Below, in pieces: positions 23,267 to 33,563 of a stretch of DNA of 33,563 nt (the stretch's first letter is position 1; each line of letters starts with the position of its first letter). The notes beneath the pieces are model-generated. The model had not been told where the DNA came from, did not search any database, and saw only the letters and a list, made by a program, of their open reading frames with translations. Where the stretch lies: contig JAYMSP010001306.1 of NCBI GenBank assembly GCA_036897095.1, positions 1 to 33,563 on the forward strand, read 5' to 3'. This stretch comes from Plantago elongata. Lineage: Eukaryota > Streptophyta > Magnoliopsida > Lamiales > Plantaginaceae. Both the position numbers and the translations under genes were made by a program.

Positions 23267-24559
23267 AGGTAATGATTGGGTCCGCGTCAGGTCTTTTCTG
23301 CGAAGACTTTATAAGATCTCTAAATTATGCTATTTCTTTATGTATGATTTAACCCTAAATTGTAACGAGTAGACCATCATAAAAGCCCAAGAGTTTCGTA
23401 ATATTTCCTCTTTTTTCTTTGGACCTAGGAATATACTTTGTTTTTTGTAACCACGAATCAGCTTTTTGTAAAGAAAAAAAGTTCCTTCTAGAAAAAAGTA
23501 TGTTGATTCCTCCTCGGGTATGCGCTAGTAGGGGGCGTGACCCTCTTTAGTTGACTAGACCTTATACTCATCTTGATTCCTTAAAAAGACACCATAAGTT
23601 ATAGAACCAAGTATATTAAAAAATAATATTGAATTTAGGTTAGCATAATAGATGTACAACAAGTTTGATGGTGCCTACCTTTTGAAATTGTATACTAATT
23701 CATTGCACAAATGTTGGGCCTCTTCTCTTCCTTGTTTTTTGAATGTTTTCTATTTCTCCTTATCTTTAACAAGAAGTAGAACTTCTATTACTGCCATTTA
23801 TTTCACTAAGGGAAGAAGAGTTAAGAAATAAAGAGTTGCAAAATACTTTTCATACTGATCTAAAAGATTCCCTCGATTTTCCAAAGGACCGAGAATAGAG
23901 AATAAGGGATAAAGCAAAATAAAGCTTAGTTAAGTAGTAAAGAATTCCTGGTCAACTCACAAGTTTTCGTTGTTAGTACATAAATCATCGATATGCTAAA
24001 GCGCAAATAAACACTAATAAGAAACCGAGGATCGTAGATAATCATTTTGTACGAGAAAGACACTATGTATTAAATAACGAAGGAATATAGCAAGACATGG
24101 AGGAAGGGGCCTAAGTATTACCTATATATATGAAAGATTAGATTATAGAGATCTTGTTACTCTGATTTGTTTTCTTTTGTGGAAAAGGTATAAAATAAAA
24201 GGAAAAGGTGTTTCTCTTACTAATTAAGAATTGTTCTTGCACGACAAATATTTACGAATGGGATTTATGCCGTCTTTCTTTATCCTTATTTGTGTTTGAC
24301 TTAAAAAATTTATTTACCGCGATTATTCTTCTTTCTTTTTCTAATATATAATACCGATTGTTAATTCCTGAGAAGTTTTTGTATCTTTCTTCTTATAGTA
24401 TATTAGTATATAGTAAAGAGGTAACCCCGAAATTTTATGTCTACGTTTTAATTGAACATTTACACCAAAAGTTGTTCCCTTAGTTTAGTTGCGCTAGCCC
24501 TACTCCCGATATATTGTATATTTTCCCTTTTTTACATTATATCCTTCTTAGCCCAATCA

Positions 24560-24660
24560 AAGTGATACCAGAAGCTAGACGCATTCCAACCAATCAGAGA
24601 CCTAAATAGATAAATAGCAATCCATTCTTATCTTATTATCAACTATTATATATAGCCCTT
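24560..24660 (+). promoter_or_regulatory. Possible fossil promoter: two CCAAT sequences and a TATA-like tract
   Basis: CCAATCA occurs near 24563 and again near 24591, followed about 50 bases later by TATATATAGC (about 24648-24656). CCAAT boxes upstream of a TATA-like tract are a common arrangement in fungal promoters and in retroelement LTRs. There is no downstream gene, and the periodic AT-rich domain starts directly after. If this is a promoter it is a remnant. The pattern could also be chance in AT-rich sequence. Confidence 0.2.
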
Positions 24661-27320
24661 AATTCTTCTAATTGAGTTTCCTATTATTTTTATTTAATAA
24701 GGGTACTTGTTAATATATTTAATTAAGTATAAGCTCTTTTATAAAGGGATGACGTTGTATTCAAATACATGGCTTGGTGCTTTAATAAAATAGTTATTTC
24801 TTCCTTAAAATATAGTGTATAGGGGAGAGCTTTTATTTCTATAAAGGTAACTTAAGTACTTCTGCCTAACAAATGCAGTTTTCATAAGTGCTTAAGGAAC
24901 AACTCGCTTAGTATACTCTTATAAGCTCCAAACCTAATTTATGTAAGAATACGCGTCTCTTTTTTCTTTCTTAACAAGTCATAATAATATAATATCCGGG
25001 GGTAAGTTAGAGCCTCTATTCTAAAGAAACAACATAGGACAATACTCTTTTCTCGCATCTTTTCTTAGTAACAAAGAAGGTACTGGTATTTCCTTACCCA
25101 CATAATCTAGTAAATAATTCATGTAGGAGAGTACACCTTTTCATTTTCACAAAGTACAGTTTATGGTTAATAAATAGGGTTTTCTTAAATAGTAACTTAA
25201 AAGTATTTTAATAGAATTTTCCCTTTATTAGCAAACTTATTTATAACTCTTATATAGAAATGGTACTTCCCTTTCCAAGATTTTTATTCCACTATCCTTT
25301 TTGCATAAATTTTACATAAAAGTAGTAAGATATTTAAGGGAGCTAGATCTATGTAGGCAATACTTTACACTTTCATATGCTAGATTAGTTATTATAGACA
25401 CTGAGTCAATGTTCACTGACTATAGGAGAGAAGTATCCTTAGTTAGAGAGGACGCATTTTTAATAGCATAATTAGGAGACTATCCTAGTGTTACACATCT
25501 ATATTTAACTAAGACTAGAGAACGATTACTTTCCCTGATTTATATAGTAATTACTACTAGAAGATAGATTTTATGCGCGCTTGGTTAAGATAGGAAATCT
25601 TTTACCTTACTAGAAAGAGAGACTAGAAAACTATGCCTTTCTATTATTCTATAAAGAGTAAGAGAATAAGTGTTTCTAGCTTCGTGAAATACTTAAACTG
25701 TGTACTTTTAAATAGTTAAATTACAAGAGAGGAAATTATTACCCTTATAGAAGTTAGAAATACTTGTACAAGAAGAGATTTAGTTCTTAGGCACCTTTCT
25801 CCTAAGCGACTTTCCTTTCTTAATCCATAGGGTACAATATTATTTATCTAAAAGGCCATCATTATAAAATTCTAAGTGGCATAATACTAAAAAATACCCT
25901 ATACTTAGGGAGTCTTTTGTATCTTAACTAATAATTTACAGAATAGAAATAGCATCCTTCCCTAACAAGTGCCAGTACTATTTTTAAAGTAATCAAGTGT
26001 CCTTATGAATAAATCTATTAGAATTCTAGTTTACTCAAGCTATTTTATAAATGAGAAGAAGTTTTTTAATTATATAATCAAGACATTACAGTTAAAGGAG
26101 TCTTTTAATTTTTTAATAAAAGTAAATCTAAGTCTTTATAAAATATAGCGATCTTCTCTAGTACAAGCGTTAGGCAATCTCCAAAGGTTGAGTACTTATA
26201 TCTCTATACTTGTCTAAGTATTATATTATTAAGGGAGCACTCTAGCTTTATCTAAGAAATAGTTTATTATCTATGCACTTAAGTATTCCTTTATTCTCTA
26301 TAGCCTTCTTAATTATCTAGAGTTATAAATATAGAATTGGCCTAGTACCCCTGTAAATAACTAGTAAAGTAATAAAGTATTAACACAGAGAATCACTCTA
26401 AAGGTTTCTAAAGGTTAGAGAAATATTTCATATAGAAGGGTATACAAAATTACAAACTAGAATGCTTGCTTAAGGAAAAGGCTTTTGATGGATCTTGTCT
26501 ATTTTATACTTAATTATATTAAAACGAAGAGTAAAGAGTGCGTATACGAACTCTATAATTATATAGGGAAATAAAAATACGAGTATACTAAGACGATCTA
26601 TTTCTACGGCAATAACACGCTTAAGGTGTAAGGGGTATTCTTCCTTTACTATAAATAATGGGTTAAAGACTTAACTATTATAAGGGGGCAATTCGCTCTT
26701 ATAATAGTCTCTATAGATTATGTAAGGGTGCAAGACATAACTCTTCTTTCATTAAATATATCTTCAATAATTGTTAGTAAAATGCTTTCTACAGGAAATT
26801 ATACTGAAGAGTAAAGTAAGCACTCTTTTTATTGAAACAAGAAGGCATAAAATATATCCTATTATAAGTAAGCGAATTTATTTAAGTAAAAGTATATAAT
26901 TCATAAGTGAAAAAGAGCAATACCCTCTACTCTACTATATAATAATAAGGACAAAGTTTTAAGGGTGTTAGTAGCATAACTATTAGATAAGTAAGTTATT
27001 AATAAATTAAAGACTGCATAGAGCTCTATTTCACCCCCCTTTTGCGCGATAAAATCTTAAATATACTAGGCTATTAAAAGGGCTTTTCTTTAGTTTCATA
27101 AATAAGCTCAGCAGTATTCCCCTTTTTCCTATAGATCCATTTAAAAGGAGTTTTGCACTATACAAATGTATAGCCTTTATTAAATGCATTTATATTTATA
27201 TCTAAACGATGGGACTATAACTATCTTTTATAAAAGAAATTTTCACTAAGATATGTGTAAAGTCTACCATATATAAGTGCTCCCTAGAATAAGGTATTAT
27301 TAACTATTTATGTTAGGCTC

Positions 27321-27338
27321 AACTTATAATTATAAGTT
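27321..27338. repeat. Perfect 18-bp palindrome
   Basis: AACTTATAA is followed directly by its reverse complement TTATAAGTT. It lies in domain 4 with no associated gene. Confidence 0.6.
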
Positions 27339-28516
27339 TTTATATAACTAGTACAAGGGCCTCTTTCTCATCCAATATATTTTATTGTTGTAATAAAACT
27401 CTTAAGCAATCTCTCTAGATATAGAGTTAGTACTTCCCTTTATAAATATGATACTTACTAAGAAGAGAGCCCTCTCCCCTATGTACCTTCTCTATAAGTA
27501 AAAAATAAATCTTACTAGTCGCGCATTGCTAATAAATAGGAGCTAAATCAATTATAGGTGTATACACTTGTGTAGTGATAAACTTTTAAAAAGGGCAAGA
27601 TTATCTATAGAGCCTTAGTAACCTACGTTCTTATTAAGCAAGCATCTCTATAGTAAATGAATGACAAGGTTCATTGTCCCTTAAAGAGAAAGCTTCCCTT
27701 CTAGACTTTACTAATTATGTTTACTTAGAGATATATTTCACTGTAGATTATAGAAGAGAGAACTGCTTTCTAAATACTTTTTTATAGGATAAATACATAA
27801 TTAATACTTTAGTGTAGAATATATTGTATAGGGGAATTCTTTTCACCTTCTACTATGTGTGTGAAGAGAGTACTAAATTACCTAAAAGAGCTTTTTTAGA
27901 ATATTATACTTTATAAAAATATCTTACAGAACAATTCAGAATAATGAAGAGATGCTTTAAGAATAAAATCCTATTACTTTAACTTAAAATTGAGTTATCT
28001 TATACTATTATGTCTCCTACTATAGTTTAAACTTTAAGCAGAGTTGGGACTAGTGAGTACAGTGCTCTATGTAAAGTATCCTTTTAAGAAGGGTGTACTT
28101 AGAAATTTCTTATACTAACTTATGAATAGCTATATCTTGGAGATAGAGAGCCCACCATATAATTTAATAACTAAGTTTTTTTAGATAAAAACACATAATT
28201 AAGCATAACTAGTATTTTAGTTGCATTATGTATAGGGTACAGTATAGAGTCTTTTTTATACTAGAAAATGTTTGTACCATATGCATACCCTATTACTTTG
28301 CTTAGAGAAGACAAGCCTACTTTTACTAAAGATAGGAGTGAACACTTTGAATTACTGAGCTATCTTAAATATTTATTATTCTATAGAGAGGGAATACTCC
28401 TTCCACTAGATTTATACAAGAGGGAGGAGCTTACCTAATAATACAACTTATTTTTAGAAGTTATAAAAAAGTCTTACTTAACGTATAATTTATTATTATT
28501 AAAGAAGTATACATTT

Positions 28517-28534
28517 CTCGATAAAAATATCGAG
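28517..28534. repeat. Perfect hairpin, 7-bp arms, 4-base loop
   Basis: CTCGATA and TATCGAG pair around AAAA. It keeps a CpG in each arm within a CpG-poor domain. There is no neighbouring gene and no T run after it, so a terminator is not supported. Confidence 0.6.
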
Positions 28535-31499
28535 TTACCTTAGAGAAGAGTTCTATACTATATTTTCTTAATTTATAGATTACTTAGAAAGGTATGCTTT
28601 AACCTTTACACCATTAAATTATAAACACGGGGCGCTCTTTCACTATGTAACTTGCTCCTATAGAATATAAAAATGTAGTGTAATAAAATAATAACGTCAA
28701 GTAACTTCTCTCTTACGTTTGTATTATTAATTAATAAGTCTTCACTATAAGGTTAGAAATAGAGTATAATAAAATAAGTCTCTCTATACATAAGTCATTA
28801 AAAAGTAATTAGTTTTCTAACATATCTATAACACTAATTTGATATGGTACACTTCCTCTTACTATAAACAAGAGTATTTATGTACTAGTTATTTATGCCT
28901 TAGTTATACTAAAAATAGATTGTCTTCTTTACTCCAAATAACTAAGCTTTCATAAGTAAACACATATTTTATATCATATATCAGGAGATACTCTTGAGTT
29001 ACCCTCTGTAATCTATACTTATAACTTATAGAAGGAGTTTATTTTCATGCACTTATATTACTCCAGTATTACTATATAAGTAGAAGCACTTAATAGATTA
29101 GAATTTATAACTATAAAAAATATCTAATAGAGCTTATTAGAGTAATATAAACCTCCCCTCACTTAACTAGAAAGAAGTTATACTAGTATACCTTAGTTAT
29201 CTTAAATAAATAATATGCTTTAATATAACTATTACTTAAGGGATCCTTCATGCCACTAGGTGTGTAGAGTTTCTCTAAGGAAAAGTAATTTATATTTAGC
29301 TATACATAATTAAGAAATCTCTTACCAAGACACTCTATCATCTTAAGAAGAAAGACAGTACATTCTGTTTACTTTACTAGAGATATCCTGGATAATACCT
29401 AAGTACTGCAGGTAAGGGTGCTTCCTTACCTTTTAGTAAATAGAGAGCTAGGAGTTAGCCGGTTCTCTTTCGCATAGTCAAGTAATTAAGCAAGAAATAC
29501 TATAAAATCCGTATTTATTTACCCTCGTCTCATGCATTAGAAAATAGTAATACTCCCAACTATTTCCCTATTATTTAAGGCGTAATTTGCTAATACTTTA
29601 ATAGTTTATCCTCAAACATGCAAGAAGAGAGGGGAAAGACTCTTGGCATAAGGGTAGTATTTGAAAAAATATATTAATAGTACTTAGGAGAATACCTCTT
29701 ATTATACTAAAGTACTCTTCTCCTCTAATAATTTGTACATAAGAGAGTTCATTAGAAAATGTGTCTTAACTTTTTTTATATGCTTAAGAAATAGAGATTA
29801 ATTGCTTAATAAAGTTTCACTATTTTATGTACTATTACTAGAGTGCAAAGGCCTTCTTCCCTTATAAATTAAGTAATCTTCTTTAAATACTTGCTTTTTT
29901 ATAAAAAAATGTAAGAGATATACTCTTTCCTATTTATTAGAGATATAAGAGGATTCTCCTGTATTAGCTTACTATAATAAGGGCCTATAGTGACTTTAGT
30001 AAAAACGGACTTATTAAGAGATCTCTAGGCCCATAAATGCTAAAGAGGTACTAAATATTTGGTAAAAGTAATACGGTAATCTCTTCTTCCATGAATAATT
30101 TATTACAGAGAATAAAGGGCAAAACTTTCTAAAAAATAGTATAAGACATGCACTCTTAATAAATACTAAAGGTGCTCTATAGAAAAGGGGCGCTTACTTC
30201 TTAGGCATCATTTTTTTAGGGTATAAATAATTTATACTAGATAAGTTAATGTGCTAACTTAGTAAAGGCATCCTTAAGGTCTCTGTAACCCTAACTTCTT
30301 TATAAAAATACTTGTCCGTGTTATAGATCTTTATGAATAAAAACTTACGAAAATAGATTTTATGGGAAATTACTTTATTTATGTTCATAGTGTAGCTTTA
30401 TGTTGAGGGGAGCGGGTACTTGAGTCACTCTTAATTATAGAAGAGAGAAATAGTAAAGACTTAACTATATGTTAACAGACTTTTACCTAGTAAAAGTAAA
30501 GAGAACAAGGAGTGTATTCTTCCTTAGCTTATAGATTATTATATGTAACTAGTAAGTAATAACCTCTTATTTAATCTTTCATAGAGTATTATAGAATAGT
30601 GCCTGCCCTCCTAACTTAACTCTTCGAATAATTGTTAAAGTCTTATTAAGAGCGTACACCTTGAATTATGTTTATTTATATAAGGTCGTCTTACTCAAAT
30701 TTATAAATTAAGATATTAAGGAAATAGAGAAACCCTTTTTTCATTCTATAGGGATAATACCTACGCTTAAGTAACAAAAGACTGAAGTTATTATATTTTA
30801 AACCCTTGTTAAACTACAAAAGTAGTTATTTTTTCTATAGGATGTCTTGTAGGTCACCCTTATAAATAAGTATACTATTTGTGTAAGAAATGAAAAAGGA
30901 AGTATTCCCTAATTTAACGAAAGTACTCTAAAGTAAATCTATTAAAGTAAGGGTAGCTTTTTAAGTAACACATTTTATAATTATAATAAAGCTTATATTT
31001 CTTTCACTATAATATTTTACACCTATTTTATGGTGTCGTATAACTAGGGTATTTTCAAGAAGTCCTTTACCTATAATTATAATTAAAGAGGAGCTTAATC
31101 AAGACAACATATACTCTTAATAGCTAAATGTATCCTATACCTCTAGTAACTAGTAAGTGTCTTGATTAAAGTTAAAGTGTTGTAGAAAGGGTGCCCTTGA
31201 GTTCTTTATTACACTATGCTATAGATTATTCTTATGCTTTAAATTATATTTATAAAAAATATTATGAAAGTATATAAGCTAAAATGCCTAGATATTTTAT
31301 AATGTTATAAGCTAAAGGTCTCTTTTATATCACAACCACAAAGAATTATACTTTAATGAGTGTTAGGTCTACACCTTCTTTTCTTGTATTTGCTATCTAG
31401 TTATAAATGAAAGTATTTGTACAGTGTATTTCTTTATAAAGTAATAGGTATGAGGTATAAGACCAATTATAGAGCCGGCTATCAGAGCAAGTAATTCAT

Positions 31500-33563
31500 C
31501 TGGTAGTATATTAGCATTTATGTATAAACAAAGTTTTTTTACTAAAATTTTTACTAAGGGGAAAAGAAACTTAGGCAGAGCATAAAGTATAGAGAAATCT
31601 ATTTTATAGGGAAAAAGTAATATCAGGATTCTTGCTTTACACTTTCAATTACGAAAGAAACTATTATCTCTATATTATATCTAAATCTTATTTATGTTAC
31701 TTATAAATTAGTTAGACTAAACAGGAAAAGAGTAGACTCACGAATTATTCATAAAATAAAATATATAAGATTGTAACAAACAAAGCCTGATTAAGAAAGA
31801 GAGAAATATATTCATGATATAGTTGTATGTTGTATTCATAGTAATAGTAGGTAGGGATTTCTATCTAAAATAGTCAGTAGAATAATAAACTGAGTATCGC
31901 AGGAAAGTCACTAAGAGAAAAAGTTACGCGACAGCACCTAATATATATATACTAAGTCATCTAGAGAAGATGGGTAGACAGGAGTTTTATCTATTGAGCT
32001 CACCAACAACTAAATTTTTTGCTTTTATTGGACAGAGTTATAAATTTTCCCGGATTTGATAAGATTCTGCTAGATGAAATTAGGAGTTTACATAATAGAC
32101 CTTTAGAAATGAGTACTGCATATACTACGGAATATGGATTACTATAACAAAAGGCATACTTATTCTATTATAGAAGGAGAAACTTACTGTATCCTCTTAC
32201 CTTGCATTTCCTAAGTAGTTTAAAAAGATAAAGCTCTGCTATCTCAATTAAAAATATAGTAAATATTTATTATTTTTCTCTAGATAGAGCTGTAGATTTA
32301 TAGTTAAGAAGTCTCTCTTATAAATATTAATAAGTAGATTTATTTATGAAAAGAGTATAAGTATTTTAAATGAAGTATAAGTCATAAACATGAGGGACTA
32401 CTTAGGTAAATAGCGCGCATGCAGAAAATAAAACTAAAAGAAAGAATAATGAACTTAAGTATTCTGGCATATGTTGCTTCGTCTAATACAAAGAATTTAG
32501 GGTCTTAAAGAAATTATCATGGAATGTAGAATTTTAGAAAGTATGGTACGGTATGCTATACTATAGACACGCGTTACTAATTGGTCATGTAAGTATTATT
32601 GTGCATGTATTTATTATAGCTTATGTAACCCAAGTATGCCTTGTACTGGCAAAGTCTTTCTTATTATATAATGAATCTACTGGAAAGGATCTAACTCTTT
32701 TCAATATACATAGACGAGATGCTTACTTAAAAATTTATAAAATATAATTTTTTAATAAATACTTACGGAACATTACCACTACGCAACACTATAAAGGATT
32801 TGCCTCTTTCCTAGAGGCTAAAATTACTACTCCAATGCATGTAGCTACTAAGTTAAGTATCTACTGTTACGGAGTTCACTTATATAACTTATAATAGTAT
32901 TAATTACTGCCTAAGAAGTATAATTAAGAAGTTGGCCTTTGAGTTCCTCCTCTACTTTAGAGAACAAGATTCACGGTAATAGCTCGGCGGAGTTCAAACC
33001 AATACTTAATTGATAGTGCTGTAAATACTCGATTTTATAAGGATTTAACATAATTTGTCTTTGGAGTTTTAGAAAAGATTCTTTAGCAAATTAAAAGAAA
33101 TATCTTAGTATTAAAACATTTATCTTAGATCTTAGTGAGTAACCCACGTTATTAAATTTATTTTAAATCTTCTTACGTTTATAGTAGTAGTCAGTATATC
33201 CATACCTTAGTACATAATAACTACCTGCGTCTCCTTAGTTACCCAGTACCTTTGTCTTTGTTGCTACACCCAATATTATTTATACAACAGAATTAGACAA
33301 TATAGAGAAGGGTTGCTTAGGAGCGGTTACTTGTCTATTTCTTTACTATACTTTTTTAGGTTATTTATTCTAATTTAAATTTACTAGGTAAGAGTTTATA
33401 TTTTATATATATATAGAAATCTACTTTACTAAAGTTTTCTTTAAAAATATTTAGTTTCGCATATTCTAAGAAGACGTATGTTTGCATAAAGTGAACTTAA
33501 AAAAAACGATAAGTAATTAAGAAATAATTATATACAATACATCATATAATATAAATCAATCTT
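31500..33563. other. AT-rich, gene-empty right end
   Basis: I see no supported gene here. The sequence is AT-rich with milder TpA bias and keeps more CpA and TpG than the domain to its left. A 64-codon frame at 32553-32747 is hydrophobic near its start but has no motif I recognise. In this composition it is best treated as chance. A short alternating TA tract lies near 33402-33414. No array core, RNA gene or terminal repeat was seen. Confidence 0.45.

Larger units (their letters stand above)
23020..24660. other. Higher-GC, less altered segment without a supported gene
   Basis: This 1.6-kb segment separates two strongly RIP-like domains and keeps more CpA, TpG and CpG. It includes a 9-bp hairpin (23237-23266), a GGGGGCGTGACCC dyad-like site (about 23525-23537) and two CCAAT sequences near its right end. 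No frame of 60 codons exists on either strand. The length would suit a transposon or a pair of LTR-like remnants inserted in the array, but no terminal repeats were found. Confidence 0.4.
24660..31500. repeat. RIP-like AT-rich domain with periodic cores (domain 4, longest)
   Basis: This is a 6.8-kb block with the same TpA bias and recurrent cores as domains 1-3. Examples of the dyad core are at 25124-25140, 26231-26242, 27461-27480, 28386-28400 and 29684-29700. Around 29417-29925 pyrimidine clusters lie near 29417, 29478, 29551, 29697, 29850 and 29920; intervals include 61, 73 and 70 bp. A 17-base match, TTCTTATTAAGCAAGCA, is shared between 27628-27644 here and 8427-8443 in domain 2. No open frame of 60 codons is present. 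Tandem origin is inferred, and the units are too diverged for a reliable consensus by eye. Confidence 0.42.

Noticed and set aside
32553-32747. 64-codon hydrophobic frame near the right end
   Set aside because: A single hydrophobic stretch is expected from T-rich codons; no conserved motif and no neighbours.
32975-33005. GAGTTCAAACC, resembling a tRNA B-box
   Set aside because: No matching A-box, acceptor stem or anticodon arm at the right spacing.
1-33563. CRISPR array from the ~80-bp periodicity
   Set aside because: Repeats are not conserved, units lack a repeat/unique-spacer division, and there are no cas genes; the composition points to a fungal RIP-type compartment.
1-33563. Mitochondrial or organelle genome
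   Set aside because: No long coding frames under any likely code, no rRNA or tRNA, and TpA excess with CpA/TpG loss is better explained by RIP.

Overview
This window most resembles a gene-empty, AT-rich compartment of a filamentous ascomycete (Pezizomycotina) genome, of the kind shaped by repeat-induced point mutation (RIP), which changes CpA to TpA on both strands. The assignment rests on base-step composition, not on a recognised gene. TpA is far commoner than ApT, CpA and TpG are scarce, and surviving C and G sit mostly in CT/CC and AG/GG runs. In a hand count of 10201-10260, TpA/ApT is 10/2 and (CpA+TpG)/(ApC+GpT) is 2/8, a strong RIP-like profile. No open frame exceeds 84 codons in 33.5 kb. 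I found no host gene, rRNA, tRNA, CRISPR array or bacterial-style operon that I could support.

Layout. There are two alternating kinds of territory; all boundaries are by eye. (1) Strongly TpA-rich, about 28% GC domains at roughly 1.45-3.56, 6.65-12.3, 18.15-23.0 and 24.66-31.5 kb. These carry a recurrent purine-run/pyrimidine-run core that looks like a very decayed minisatellite with a period of about 75-85 bp. (2) Less altered segments between them. Four are higher in GC: 1-1.36, 13.88-14.26, 17.54-17.9 and 23.02-24.66 kb. Others are AT-rich without an obvious core: 3.56-6.65, 12.3-13.88, 14.26-17.54 and 31.5-33.56 kb.

The most gene-like remains are a short frame at 12684-12938, with features recalling a fungal Tc1/mariner DDE transposase, and a weak reverse-transcriptase-like motif near 960-985. 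Both are fossils. The clearest structural evidence is a pair of 85-bp direct repeats (11722-11891) and several near-perfect palindromes. In one palindrome (11568-11603) the only arm difference is exactly a CpA/TpA change.

Nothing here works as a pathway. The window reads as old repeats and transposons, heavily mutated and probably heterochromatic. The candidate for an undescribed system is the dyad-core, roughly 80-bp periodic family. It is seen by eye only and needs an autocorrelation or self-alignment test.
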